Under the pieces are notes generated by a model. The model was given only the letters and a program-made list of their open reading frames with translations, had not been told where the DNA came from and did not search any database. Positions 1 to 8,765 of a stretch of 64,000 bases of DNA are shown here, in pieces (position 1 is the stretch's first letter; each line of letters opens with the position of its first letter). A program made the position numbers and the translations under genes. The DNA comes from Phycisphaerales bacterium (GTDB taxonomy: Bacteria; Planctomycetota; Phycisphaerae; Phycisphaerales; UBA1924), in NCBI GenBank assembly GCA_040217175.1, contig JAVJNT010000001.1, positions 372,001 through 436,000 on the forward strand, in the 5' to 3' direction.

Positions 1-330
1 CTGCAGTTGTTCGGCGTGTCCTTCGTCCCAGACGTGCCGGTGACGGCGCCGTTTTGGACGACGGCCCGCTTCGGGCTCTTGGTGGGCCTGCTTCTCCTCG
101 CGCTGGCTCGCGCTCCGATCCAGGACGAGTTCATCGATCGCCTACGGCTCGAGGCCTTTCGCGTCGCGTTAGTCGCCGTTGCGGCCGTCGTGATCGTCAA
201 CGAGTCGATCTACTTCTTCGCCGATCGCGTCCTGCTCGATGGCGCGGGCGTCGTGCTCGTCGTGCTCGTGGTGTACCACGCGACGCTGGCGCTCCGGCTG
301 CGCTCCATCGGACGCGAGGCTCGACCATGA
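1..330 (+). CDS. Small integral membrane protein, 5' end outside window
   Basis: The reading frame is open to the left edge, so the true start may lie upstream; a TTG at 7 is the first in-window candidate. The visible ~107 residues hold about three hydrophobic segments (around residues 20-35, 50-70 and 75-95) and end in a short basic tail. The stop overlaps the start of the next gene (ATGA at 327-330), an XRE regulator. Pairs of a small membrane protein and a short XRE regulator are common in bacteria, and the membrane partner usually has no known biochemical role. No function is assigned. Confidence 0.6.
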   Translation: MQLFGVSFVPDVPVTAPFWTTARFGLLVGLLLLALARAPIQDEFIDRLRLEAFRVALVAVAAVVIVNESIYFFADRVLLDGAGVVLVVLVVYHATLALRLRSIGREARP

Positions 331-566
331 CGAGCACGCTCAGGGTGCTGCGAGCCCAGCACAGGCTCTCGCAGGCCGACCTGGCGGCGCGCGTCGGCGT
401 ATCGCGGCAATCGATCAACGCGATCGAGGCCGGGCGATACGTCCCGTCGACCATCCTGGCCTTGAAGCTCGCGCACGTCTTCGGCGTGTCGGTGGAGCAC
501 GTATTCAAGCTCGAACCCGACGAGTTGGAGGGGCTCGCCGTCATCGGCTCCCAGGAACCCAGCTAG
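327..566 (+). CDS. XRE/Cro-family helix-turn-helix regulator
   Basis: A 79-residue protein starting at ATG 327, overlapping the previous stop by 4 bases and so translationally coupled to it. The helix-turn-helix covers about residues 5-58, with the typical '[15 protein letters not shown]' and '[12 protein letters not shown]' segments of the short YozG-like XRE class. There is no ligand domain, only a short acidic tail. It probably controls its own membrane-protein operon. The target operator was not identified. Confidence 0.85.
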   Translation: MTSTLRVLRAQHRLSQADLAARVGVSRQSINAIEAGRYVPSTILALKLAHVFGVSVEHVFKLEPDELEGLAVIGSQEPS

Positions 567-588
567 TCCGCATACAGGAGGTTTGTCC

Positions 589-2148
589 ATGCGTCCATCT
601 CGCATCTCGTGGTGTCGCGCGCGCTCGTTTCTTTTCGTCCTTCCGTGCGTCCTCGGTCCTACGGCCGCGAATGCCGCGCCGATGCCATCGTCGCCGGAGC
701 CGAAGCCAACGCCAATGGGTGTGCTGCTGCGCGAGGTTTGCATCGTCGATCCGGCCGCGGGCGTCACACGGCCGCCGACGGACGTGCTCGTCCTTGGCGA
801 TCGGATCGTGGCCATCGGACGCGGCATGGACGCCGGTGCCGTGCCCGTCGTGGAGGGCAACGGTCGATTCCTGATGCCCGGCCTCATCGACACGCACGTG
901 CACCTGTCTTCCCTGCCCGATGCGATGCGCGACGTCGCGCTGCGGCGCACGCTCGAGGGCGGCGTGACACGCGTGCGGGACATGGGCGGCCACGGTCCGA
1001 TGCTCGTCGATCTTCGCGCTCGCTCGAAACGGGCAATCGATGATCGCGACCAGGCCGATGCGCGGCCCGCGGTCTATTGCGTGGCGGTCGTCGCGGGCTC
1101 GACGTGGATGGCCGCCGATGCTCGGGCGGCGGCCTCGGCGGGCGAGGGTGCTCCGGGCACGCAGCCGTGGCTGGCCGCGATCGACGACCCCGGGCGGGCC
1201 GCGGGCATCGCGGACGCGGCCGCCGCGTTCGGGGTCGATGGCCTCAAGCTCTACGCCGACATGGACGCCGAGGTGGTCGAGGCGCTCTCGGCCGAAGCGC
1301 GCGAGCGCGGCCTCGCGGTCTGGAGCCACGCCACGATCTTCCCGGCGAAACCGGACGCCGTCGTCGCCGCCGGGGTGCAGGCGGTGTCGCACGCCGAGAT
1401 GCTTTTCTTCGCGGCCGACGCCAGCGTGCCAGCGCGCTACCACGCCGCGGCGTTCGGCGGACGTGAGGCCGAGGATGCGAAGCATCCCGCGGTGCTGGAC
1501 GCGTTGGACCAGATGGCCGCGGCCGGCACCATGCTGGAGCCCACGCTGACCGTCACCGAGGTCCGCAGATCACGCGGGCTCGTCAACGCCGCCCACGTCG
1601 CCGCGACGCATGCGATCGTGCGCGAGGCCGAGCGACGGGGCGTTCCAATCCTCGCGGGCACCGACCTGATGATCACGCCCGGCACGGACGGCCCGAACAT
1701 CCATCTCGAGCTCGAGTTGCTCGTCGAGGGTGCCGGTCTCTCGCCGGCCGCCGCGCTGCGCGGCGCGACTACCCACGCGGCGACCATCCTCGGGCGCGAG
1801 GGCGAGCTGGGCGTGGTCGCGGCGGGCGCTATCGCCGACCTCGTGCTGCTCGAACGCGACCCCCTGGAGAACATCGGCGCAACACGCTCGATCGCGATGG
1901 TGATCCGTGGGGGCCTCGTCATCGAGCCAACGCCGGTCGATCACGGCGACGCTGGTGCCAATGGTGAGCACTGGCGGGGCGGTGGGTCTCCTGGTGCGAC
2001 AGCCGGCAGACGCGTGGCCGCGATGAGCTGGTTTGGCGGCCACCAACACGCCGGGCGGCACCGGCCGGGCACGCCCTTTTCGCGCTACTTTGATGACCCG
2101 TTCTGCGTGTGTGCCGATGTGCTGCCGGGGCGCTCGTCGGCGCGCTGA
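589..2148 (+). CDS. Secreted metal-dependent amidohydrolase, C-terminus extended by read-through
   Basis: The start is ATG 589, with an AGGAGG-type ribosome site at about 575-581; a TTG at 583 is less likely. The first ~30 residues form a signal peptide ending near 'ANAA'. The imidazolonepropionase/prolidase-like amidohydrolase core follows, with the metal-binding 'DTHVHL' motif near residue 100, a mid-protein 'WSHATI' His, a 'VSHAEM' His and 'AGTDLM' Asp. These enzymes hydrolyse amide or cyclic amide bonds; the substrate here is unknown. The family normally ends just after the 'VIRGG' strand (about base 1920). The last ~75 residues look non-native and run into a decayed methylase gene. Confidence 0.8.
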   Translation: MRPSRISWCRARSFLFVLPCVLGPTAANAAPMPSSPEPKPTPMGVLLREVCIVDPAAGVTRPPTDVLVLGDRIVAIGRGMDAGAVPVVEGNGRFLMPGLIDTHVHLSSLPDAMRDVALRRTLEGGVTRVRDMGGHGPMLVDLRARSKRAIDDRDQADARPAVYCVAVVAGSTWMAADARAAASAGEGAPGTQPWLAAIDDPGRAAGIADAAAAFGVDGLKLYADMDAEVVEALSAEARERGLAVWSHATIFPAKPDAVVAAGVQAVSHAEMLFFAADASVPARYHAAAFGGREAEDAKHPAVLDALDQMAAAGTMLEPTLTVTEVRRSRGLVNAAHVAATHAIVREAERRGVPILAGTDLMITPGTDGPNIHLELELLVEGAGLSPAAALRGATTHAATILGREGELGVVAAGAIADLVLLERDPLENIGATRSIAMVIRGGLVIEPTPVDHGDAGANGEHWRGGGSPGATAGRRVAAMSWFGGHQHAGRHRPGTPFSRYFDDPFCVCADVLPGRSSAR

Positions 2149-2371
2149 GGGTGGTCCACGACAATCACCCCCGCTCGACGCTGACGGATCTCTACGACCC
2201 GCTCACCATGCCCCAGGACCTCGCAAATGCCACGCGAAGCTGGACCGGGCGGTGGACTTGTGTTATCGAAGGGACCCCCTTAAGAGCAAGCGAAAGCGGT
2301 TCGAGTTCCTGTTTGAGCGGTGGGAGGGGCTGGTGGCGCCGGTGGTCGCGAAGAAGAAGCGGAAGCGATGA
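2139..2371 (+). pseudogene. 3' remnant of an MmeI-type restriction-modification enzyme, frameshifted
   Basis: In one frame (2157-2231) the sequence encodes 'LTDLYDPLTMPQDL'. From about 2228 it continues in another frame as 'KLDRAVDLCYRRDPLKSK', then 'FEFLFERWEGL' and a Lys-rich end, stopping at 2371. Read together these match, from memory, the conserved extreme C-terminus of MmeI-like fused endonuclease-methyltransferases, where LYDPLTMP, LDRAVD and an F-LF-Y-L segment follow each other. A one-base indel breaks the frame and everything upstream (about 900 residues in the family) is missing. It is therefore a relic, not a gene. Confidence 0.7.
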
Positions 2372-2393
2372 AGACGACATAGGCCGGGATCGA

Positions 2394-3746
2394 TCAAGGC
2401 AGGTCTTCAGAAATATCGGCGAGCAGCCGCCACTGAACACCAGCCTCAACTTTGGACATCTCCCAACGGATGCCACCCCATCGCGGCAGCGAGCCAACAG
2501 GGCCCCGTAAGTCGGCTATTGCAAAACGGACGCCGGGCCACTCGGGCAATTCACAGAAGTAGCGTTCCGACCCCGGAAGTGCCGACGCCGTGGCTTGCTC
2601 GCTGTAACGGATTAGATACGGCTCCCGTGCAAAACTCGCCAGGACATCCTCGAGCATCATATACGCTTGGAAATACGCAGGGAGGGGGGCAAAATGCTCT
2701 TGAGACGCGACCTGGTCGCCGAGGAGATCTTCGCCGTCAAGATGGCCGGCCTGCTGGGCCCGGTATCGGATGCGTGCGGCAGCACTCAGCATATCAAGTG
2801 TGCCCAGCTCGGAAATGGTTCTCTCGGTTGAAGAGATGTCTCGCTCGATAGACCTGCTCCCGGACCGGCCTTTGTACAAGTCGCCGGCGCGCGGCATCGG
2901 CCATCGTTCTCGGATGCTCGAACGAGAGGAGTGCGTTCCCGGTTGCACCTGGTCATCGGATTCGGCTAGTAGAAACCCGTCGGCAGTGAGGACGACCTTG
3001 TCGTAGTCGAGCAGCGACTCTTCGAAGACGTCATGCGGGAACGTGACTGCGGCCAGCTCGATGTCCCGGCCCCGGGCGGCGCTCCAGTCGCACGCATCGA
3101 AACGGGCGCCCGCAAGCCGAACATCGCTGAGGTCGAGCCCGAGGGCGACGCCGCTCCACGATGCATCTCGCAGGTCGCATCCTCGAAGCTGGGCGCGTGA
3201 AAGATCGACGCCCGAAAGCGATGTGGATCCAAGGGCCGAGCCCAGAAGATCGATGGGTGACTCCGGCATCGTTGCGACCGCCATCGCTCGCACCGCATGA
3301 GCGCGGACGCCCGGCCTCGCCGCAGGATCGTGCAGTGTTTCGAGCAGTGTCTGTCGATTGGCGAGGCGCGAGAGTTCCTCCGACGCGGCGGCGCGCCGGT
3401 CCGTTTGGGCGATCTGTTGTTGGAAGTACTTGTTCTGGGCCTCAATCAGTTCGTTTTGCTTTCGCATCAGCGTGGTCTGCGCCCCAAGGAAGTAGATCGA
3501 AAGCAGGCCTCCGCCAGCGATCGGGGCGGCAACCGTTGTGCGCCCGAGCAAACTCGACCAGAATCCCGCACGAGCGCCAACACGCAGCGCAGCGTTCTTA
3601 TCCATACCCCATGTTTTGAAAAAGTACCTCCAACTGGCGAGCCCCAGCCGGTGTTCTTGAGCGTACAACGCGCTCTGCACGGCTTCTGGTGTAGTCTGGG
3701 CGTTGGATTCAGGCGGGGGTTGTTGATGACTCATGGAACGCGGCAT
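2394..3746 (-). CDS. Membrane-anchored pentapeptide-repeat protein
   Basis: About 450 residues; ATG 3746 and ATG 3734 are both possible starts, and neither has a strong ribosome site. A hydrophobic segment lies near residues 65-90 (around 'APIAGGGLLSIYFLGA'), followed by a Gln-rich coiled coil and then a short run of pentapeptide-type repeats ('LSGVDLSRAQLRGCDLRDAS', A(D/N)LXX pattern) around residues 175-225. The last ~200 residues are not recognised. Such repeats fold into a right-handed beta-helix used for protein contacts. The gene is isolated on its strand, convergent with the methylase relic, and its function is unknown. Confidence 0.65.
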   Translation of the reverse strand: MPRSMSHQQPPPESNAQTTPEAVQSALYAQEHRLGLASWRYFFKTWGMDKNAALRVGARAGFWSSLLGRTTVAAPIAGGGLLSIYFLGAQTTLMRKQNELIEAQNKYFQQQIAQTDRRAAASEELSRLANRQTLLETLHDPAARPGVRAHAVRAMAVATMPESPIDLLGSALGSTSLSGVDLSRAQLRGCDLRDASWSGVALGLDLSDVRLAGARFDACDWSAARGRDIELAAVTFPHDVFEESLLDYDKVVLTADGFLLAESDDQVQPGTHSSRSSIRERWPMPRAGDLYKGRSGSRSIERDISSTERTISELGTLDMLSAAARIRYRAQQAGHLDGEDLLGDQVASQEHFAPLPAYFQAYMMLEDVLASFAREPYLIRYSEQATASALPGSERYFCELPEWPGVRFAIADLRGPVGSLPRWGGIRWEMSKVEAGVQWRLLADISEDLP

Positions 3747-3892
3747 GTCCAATTATTCGGAGTCAAGAGACCATAGTTGCCGCATTGGGCTCTGCACCCA
3801 AACTTTTGGGTCGCTCATACACATGGATACAATCGCTTTCGAAAGACCGCAAAGCGGAGCAAGGACCCCCTCAGCCTCGGCAGACCTCGGCA

Positions 3893-3917
3893 GCTCCCCC
3901 GCTGGGAGCGGGGGAGC
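3893..3917. repeat. Perfect 10-bp inverted repeat (hairpin)
   Basis: GCTCCCCCGC at 3893-3902 pairs with GCGGGGGAGC at 3908-3917 across a 5-base loop. No T-run follows on either strand, so a classic intrinsic terminator is not supported. It lies in the 3.75-4.34 kb stretch that has no convincing gene. Confidence 0.6.
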
Positions 3918-4062
3918 GGGCAAGAGGGTCCGCGTGCTTACGCAGCGCGGCTCGGCAAGAGACTGCCACGAAGCCACCCCGCACGGCGTGCGTCCCAGAA
4001 CCCCGTACCCCGGGCCATCCCCCTCGTCCAATAGAAAAACCGCCCTGGCGCCCCTGAGAAAG

Positions 4063-4293
4063 ATTTTGATTCGATCGTCAAGAGTTTTTGAGGCTTCGGA
4101 AATCGTTTCCAAGGCCTCGGAAATCATTTCCGAGCCTTCGGAATCGATCTTTGAGCCTTCGGAAATGATTTCCGGAGGCTGCTCAGGCGTTTCCGAAGCC
4201 CCGGAACTCGTTGTTGAAGGCTGGTCAGGAGTTTTCGCGGCTTCGGAAATCGTTTTCGAGGCTTCAAGATTCGTTCTTGACGCTCCATCAAGA
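4063..4293. repeat. Eleven degenerate 21-bp tandem repeats
   Basis: The stretch divides exactly into eleven 21-base units with a consensus close to GTTTTCGAGGCTTCGGAAAT plus one more base. Units 1 (from 4084), 2, 3, 4 and 8 are the best conserved. In one plus-strand frame the repeat would encode heptads such as VFEASEI, VSKASEI and IFEPSEM, but that frame has no credible start or ribosome site, so coding is doubtful. The rest of the 3.75-4.34 kb gap contains the hairpin at 3893 and nothing else recognised. Confidence 0.75.
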
Positions 4294-4340
4294 GCCGACC
4301 CAGCCGGGTCGGAACCGGCCGCGGCCGATATCCGGACGCC

Positions 4341-4625
4341 TCAGCCAGCCGGCGACAGCAGCGGCGCGATCACGTAGATCAGCACGTGGCGGCCGAGCAC
4401 CAGCGCCGCCACGATCGCGATGACGGCCCAGCTCCAGCCCCAGCCGCTCTGCCACCACGCCGATCGGTACGTGCCCAGGTCGCCGCAGTCCTCGGCCTTG
4501 GGCGGCGGAGCGGCCGAGGGGCAGGGGTGGTCCTCGATCACGCGCTTCGGCGGCGCCGCGGGCCCGCCGCGCGGGGCGATCGGCTGATGGAGATCTCGGC
4601 GTGGTCCCTGGCCGCGTGCGGACAT
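4341..4625 (-). CDS. Small single-span membrane protein, unknown function
   Basis: A 94-residue protein with a Pro/Arg-rich hydrophilic N-terminal half. One clear membrane segment lies near residues 65-90 (around 'WAVIAIVAALVLGRHVLIYV'). The chosen start is ATG 4625. It lies 19 bases downstream of the SOUL lipoprotein gene on the same strand and could be its operon partner. No family was recognised; longer overlapping frames that run into the SOUL gene are shadows. Confidence 0.5.
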   Translation of the reverse strand: MSARGQGPRRDLHQPIAPRGGPAAPPKRVIEDHPCPSAAPPPKAEDCGDLGTYRSAWWQSGWGWSWAVIAIVAALVLGRHVLIYVIAPLLSPAG

Positions 4626-4644
4626 GGCCGATGGTACGGGCCGC

Positions 4645-5343
4645 TCAGCGGTCGCCGTCGGCGGGCGGCTCTTGAACGGCTCCATCCTGAGCGGCGTTCT
4701 CCTGCACGGGCACCTGCACCTCGCCGTAGCGCCAGAAGACGGGCGTGAAGGGGCCGTTGTAGCCCAGGTAGCGCGGCGGGCCGATGGGGCGCCAGTCCTC
4801 CTGGCTCTCGAGCCAGGCGTTGACGAGCCCGAGCCCGCGCTCGAAGTTCGTCTGCGAGTAGCCGCCGCGCACGCCGACGCTGGCATACGTGGCCGGCTCG
4901 ACGTCATCGATGCGCACGAGGCCGTCCGTTCCTGGCTCGCCGAGGTCGGGCGTGCGGTAGAGGAAGGCCATCGACGACATCGCGTCCGATGATCCCGTGT
5001 CCCCCGCTCCATCGTCCGCCGGCCCCTGCTCCGCATAGCCCATGTCGACGGGCGCGGTCATGGCGATGTCGTTGGACTTGATGTGCTCGAAGAGCGTGCC
5101 GAACATCGGGCCCATGCCGCCCTCGGCATCGTCGCGGGTAACCGTCGCCGCCCGGTACACCGGATACTCGCGGATCTGCACCTCGCCCACGGGCGTCAGC
5201 TCGGGCCAGCCCTCGGGGAACGCGGCGCTCTTGAAGTACCACACGCCGCCGCTCGTGCGGACGCAGCCGACGATCGTCAGCAGGCCCAGGGCGACGACGG
5301 CGGCCAGGGCGAACGAGGCGATGCGGACGGGCTTCTTCGGCAC
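4645..5343 (-). CDS. SOUL-family haem-binding-like lipoprotein
   Basis: GTG 5343 is taken as the start because GGAGGAG lies six bases upstream; a GTG at 5388 has no such support. Residues 1-25 form a lipoprotein signal ending 'LLTIVGC', so the protein is probably membrane-anchored and exported. The rest matches the SOUL/HBP fold family: 'VQIREYPVYRAATV', a 'MTAPVDM' segment and the late 'NGPFTPVFWRYGEVQVPV' strand. SOUL proteins bind haem or other tetrapyrroles, but bacterial members mostly lack a proven role. It sits directly downstream of the prolyl oligopeptidase gene on the same strand. Confidence 0.8.
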   Translation of the reverse strand: MPKKPVRIASFALAAVVALGLLTIVGCVRTSGGVWYFKSAAFPEGWPELTPVGEVQIREYPVYRAATVTRDDAEGGMGPMFGTLFEHIKSNDIAMTAPVDMGYAEQGPADDGAGDTGSSDAMSSMAFLYRTPDLGEPGTDGLVRIDDVEPATYASVGVRGGYSQTNFERGLGLVNAWLESQEDWRPIGPPRYLGYNGPFTPVFWRYGEVQVPVQENAAQDGAVQEPPADGDR

Positions 5344-5433
5344 GGGCGGCTCCTCCGTCGGCGGGCCCGGTGTTCTTCCGCTAAGCACGCGTTCGCCGCG
5401 TTACGCTTGCGGGACCGTCCGGGCGCTGCCCGC

Positions 5434-7749
5434 CTATTCCAGGACCATCTCCAGGAACGCCCAGACGTCGGCGGTGCCGGCGATGCGCTTCTCGGTGCTC
5501 GTGCCGGCGCCGTGGCCCGCGTCGCGCTCGATGCGGACCAGGATCGGCTCGGCCGAGCCGGTCGCCTTCTGCAGGGCGGCGGCGAACTTGAAGCTGTGCA
5601 TCGGGACGACGCGGTCGTCGCGGTACGCCGTCGTCACCATCGTCGCGGGATAGTGCTCGCGGTGGCGCACGTTGTGGTAGGGGCTGTACGAGTAGAGCAC
5701 CTCGAACTGCTCGGCATCGTCGGCGCTGCCGTAGTCGCTCACCCAGAAGCGGCCCGCGCTGAACTTGTGGAAGCGGAGCATGTCGAGCACGCCCACCTGC
5801 GGGATGGCGGCGCCGAACAGCTCGGGCCGCTGCGTCATGCACGCGCCCACGAGCAGGCCGCCGTTGCTACCGCCCTGGATGGCCGTGCGGCTGGGCACGC
5901 TATAGCCCATCTCGTGCAGGTACTCGGCCGCGGCGATGAAGTCGTCGAAGGTGTTCTGCTTGTTCAGCAGGCTGCCGGCCTCGCGCCAGGGCAGGCCGTA
6001 CTCGCTGCCGCCGCGGAGGTTGGCGACGGCGTAGATGTGGCCGCGCTCGAGCCACGCGGCCCGGCTGGTGCTGAAGCCCGGGGTCAGCGGGATGCCGAAG
6101 CCGCCGTAGCCGTAGAGCAGCACCTTGCTGGAGCCGTCCAGCGGCGTGCCCTTCTTCATCGTGATGAACATGGGGATTTGCGTGCCGTCCTTGGAGGGGT
6201 AGAAGACCTGGACGGTCTCGTACGGCTCGCCGTCGAAGTCGACCTCGCTCTCGCGGAAGAGCTCGCTCTCGCCGCTGGCGACGTGGTAGCGGTACGTCGT
6301 GCTGGGCTGCGCGTAGCTGCTGTAGCCGTAGTACGTGTGCTCGTCGTTCTGTCGGCCACCGAAGCCGCCAACGCTGCCCACGCCGGGGAGCTCGACGGTC
6401 CGGACCAGCTCGCCGGCGGGCGTATACACGTTGACCTCGGGCAGCACGTTGCGCAGTGCCTGGGTGATGAGGTGGCCGCCGACCATCGAGGCGCTCTGGA
6501 GCGGGACGTCGCCCTCGGGGATGATCTCTTCCCAGCTCTCGCGGCCGGGATTCGCCGGATCGATCGCGATGACGCGGCCGAACGGGGCGTCGTCGGTGGT
6601 GTAGACGATGAGGCGCCCGGCACCGAGATCGACGGCGGGGTCGATGCCCACCGCATCATCGCTCGTGACCGGTTCGAGGTCTTCCGACACGCTCCCCAGC
6701 ACGCTGTATCGCGCCTCGAACTCGGTGACGATGGGCACGAAGCCCGCGTCGTCGGTCAGGTCGTCGACGTAGAGCAGGTTCTGCGGCGCGGTCGTCTCGC
6801 TGCCGTAGATCAGCAGGAATCGGCCGTCGTCGGTCAGGCTCGCGCCCCAGCCGCGATTGGGGTGGTCGGGGCTCTCGTAGACGAGCTCGCCCTGCCAGCC
6901 GTCTTCCGTCATGCGGTGGAAGTAGACGTTGCGGAACTCGTTGAGGCTCGTCAGCTCGGCGCTGCCAGTCGGACGCTCGGGGTAGCGGCTGTAGTAGAAG
7001 CCGCTGCCGTCCTTGGCCCAGGTGATGCCGGTGAACTTGGCTTCGACGATCTCGACGCCGAGGTCTTCGCCGGAGTCGACGTCGATGACGCGGATGGTCC
7101 GCCAGTCGCTGCCGCCCTCCTGCTCGAGGTAGGCCAGCATGGTGCCGTCTTCGCTCGGGCTCCAGCCGGCGAGGCTGTTGGTTCCCTCCTCGGTCCACGA
7201 GTTGGGGTCGAGCAGCACGCGACCGCTGCCGAGCTTGGCCAACTCGAGAGACGACGTGACGCGAAGCACGCTCTGGTTCTGCAGGCCGTCGTTGGTCGTG
7301 AAGAAGTAGCGGCCGCCGCGTTCGACCGGCGTGCCGAAGCGTGGGTAGTCGAGCAACTCGGTCAGGCGTTCCTGGTAGGCCTCGCGCGAGTCGGCATGCT
7401 GGATGACGTCTTCGAAGAGTGCGTCCTGCTGGTCGGCCCACTCGATGAGGCGTGGGTCGTCCGGGTCCTCCATGTAGCGGTAGGGGTCGGCAACGGACAC
7501 CCCGTGCAGCTCGTCGACGACGTCGACGGTGGGGGCCGCCGGGTACTCGAGCACGTGCCAGGGCTCGAACCCCTGCTGGTACGCTTCCTCCCAGCGCGTC
7601 AGCGGCATGCCACCGCTCGATGCCGCGTCGAGCGGTCCCGCGTAGGCGTCGCGCTCGGGGCGATCGATGGTGCAGGCGGGAAGGCTGGCGGCCACGGCGA
7701 GGCCGGCAAGGCCCAGGCACGCGGAGACGGTGGAGCGGGTCGGCGACAT
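5434..7749 (-). CDS. Prolyl oligopeptidase, S9A serine peptidase, lipoprotein form
   Basis: A 771-residue protein that cleaves short peptides after proline. A lipobox-type signal ends near Cys26 ('ASLPACT'), placing the enzyme outside the cytoplasmic membrane. The N-terminal 'DPYRYMED' entry segment and a seven-bladed propeller (about residues 90-500) precede the alpha/beta-hydrolase domain. Catalytic Ser628 sits in 'GGSNGG', the Asp in 'RDDRVVP' (711/712) and His746 in 'DAGHGAG'. Length and order are normal for the family. The long open frame on the opposite strand over this gene is a codon-bias shadow. Confidence 0.93.
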   Translation of the reverse strand: MSPTRSTVSACLGLAGLAVAASLPACTIDRPERDAYAGPLDAASSGGMPLTRWEEAYQQGFEPWHVLEYPAAPTVDVVDELHGVSVADPYRYMEDPDDPRLIEWADQQDALFEDVIQHADSREAYQERLTELLDYPRFGTPVERGGRYFFTTNDGLQNQSVLRVTSSLELAKLGSGRVLLDPNSWTEEGTNSLAGWSPSEDGTMLAYLEQEGGSDWRTIRVIDVDSGEDLGVEIVEAKFTGITWAKDGSGFYYSRYPERPTGSAELTSLNEFRNVYFHRMTEDGWQGELVYESPDHPNRGWGASLTDDGRFLLIYGSETTAPQNLLYVDDLTDDAGFVPIVTEFEARYSVLGSVSEDLEPVTSDDAVGIDPAVDLGAGRLIVYTTDDAPFGRVIAIDPANPGRESWEEIIPEGDVPLQSASMVGGHLITQALRNVLPEVNVYTPAGELVRTVELPGVGSVGGFGGRQNDEHTYYGYSSYAQPSTTYRYHVASGESELFRESEVDFDGEPYETVQVFYPSKDGTQIPMFITMKKGTPLDGSSKVLLYGYGGFGIPLTPGFSTSRAAWLERGHIYAVANLRGGSEYGLPWREAGSLLNKQNTFDDFIAAAEYLHEMGYSVPSRTAIQGGSNGGLLVGACMTQRPELFGAAIPQVGVLDMLRFHKFSAGRFWVSDYGSADDAEQFEVLYSYSPYHNVRHREHYPATMVTTAYRDDRVVPMHSFKFAAALQKATGSAEPILVRIERDAGHGAGTSTEKRIAGTADVWAFLEMVLE

Positions 7750-7847
7750 CGGATTTCCTCGTGGAGACCTGGAGTTCGGGGGCGCGAGGCTCGCGCCGGG
7801 CGGCGTGGTCCAGCCGCGGCGGCATGCTAAGCCGCCCGGGGCCGGAA

Positions 7848-7883
7848 CGAAACAGCCCCCGCTCGCGTCGGGCGGGCGGGGGC
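7848..7883 (-). terminator. Possible intrinsic terminator after the DUF1579 gene
   Basis: GCCCCCGC at 7855-7862 pairs with GCGGGGGC at 7876-7883. Read on the minus strand, the hairpin is followed by the weak T-rich tail TGTTTCGTT. It lies 28 bases past the stop of the minus-strand gene at 7912. The stem is strong but the U-tract is poor. Confidence 0.5.
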
Positions 7884-7911
7884 GCTCCTGAGGTTGGGAT
7901 GGGGCGCGGGC

Positions 7912-8658
7912 CTACCGACCGCGGTTCTGGTTCATGCCAGCGCCGCCGCCACGGTTGCCGCCCATGCCGTTGCCGGCCTCCTGGCGGGTGTAGGTGATCT
8001 GGAAGCCGGGGACCCAGTCCTGGCCTTCCTCGACCGGAGCGCCCATGGCCGCGGCCGCCTCGGCGGGGTAGTGCCGGGTAAAGACCATCGTGTCCTTGCC
8101 CTTCATGTCGATCGTGTCACGGACCGGCATGGTGACACCGGCCATCGGATCGGTCTCTTCGCTGTCATAGACCCAGCCGGTGTCGGTCTTCTTGCCGGTG
8201 GCGTAGGCGATGGCCGTGCCCGTGCCGTCGATCCAGATGCTCTCGTAGCGATCGAGGGTCCGGTGATAGCCCGAGATGCTGATGCCGTGCATGGGCGTGC
8301 CCATCACGTCGCCGCGGAAGTCCATACGGACGAACCGGCCGCCCATGATTGACTCGTACTTCGCCGTGCCGGTGCTCTCATAGTCCATGCCCGGCATCAG
8401 GCCCTTGAGTTCTGCGTCCCAGTCGCCCAGGAAGACCTTCATCTCCTCGTGCTGCTCGACGGGCTCGCCCGCCTGCATCCAGGCCTTCATCATTTCTTCT
8501 GGGTCCATGCCCTCTTGGACGGGGTTGATCTCGGCAGCGCCGGTGTCCTGGAACGTGCCGGCGGCGACGCCCAGGCCGAACGCGAAGCCGGCGGCGAGTG
8601 CGACGGCGACCACGGGGCCACGCCCGCACGAAGCGAGCAGGGTGCTGATGCGTTGCAT
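7912..8658 (-). CDS. DUF1579-family exported protein
   Basis: The start is ATG 8658, with GGAGAA nine bases before it; a frame extension to 8724 lacks support. Residues 1-35 form a signal or anchor segment ('VVAVALAAGFAFGLGVAAG'). The rest fits DUF1579: 'FLGDWDAELKGLMPG', 'MGGRFVRMDFRGDVMGTPMH', 'GYHRTLDRYESIWIDGTG'. Members form a lipocalin-like barrel of unknown ligand. The C-terminus is a Gly/Asn/Arg-rich tail. The gene is separated by about 100 bases from purD and probably has its own promoter. Confidence 0.8.
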   Translation of the reverse strand: MQRISTLLASCGRGPVVAVALAAGFAFGLGVAAGTFQDTGAAEINPVQEGMDPEEMMKAWMQAGEPVEQHEEMKVFLGDWDAELKGLMPGMDYESTGTAKYESIMGGRFVRMDFRGDVMGTPMHGISISGYHRTLDRYESIWIDGTGTAIAYATGKKTDTGWVYDSEETDPMAGVTMPVRDTIDMKGKDTMVFTRHYPAEAAAAMGAPVEEGQDWVPGFQITYTRQEAGNGMGGNRGGGAGMNQNRGR

Positions 8659-8765
8659 GTTGCTTCTCCCACAGCCCGGGCGTGCGTGGTGCGTGGGTGG
8701 CGGGGGAGGATGCCGCCCGGGCAAGACCAGAGTCTAGACGCGGGAATGCGTACAACGGACTCGGG

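Noticed and set aside
4063-4293. CRISPR array
   Set aside because: Units are contiguous 21-mers without unique spacers, and there are no cas genes.
5083-7830. Plus-strand open frame of 915 codons over the prolyl oligopeptidase gene
   Set aside because: The minus strand encodes a full S9 peptidase with catalytic triad; the opposite frame is open only because of GC-rich codon bias and has no recognisable domain.
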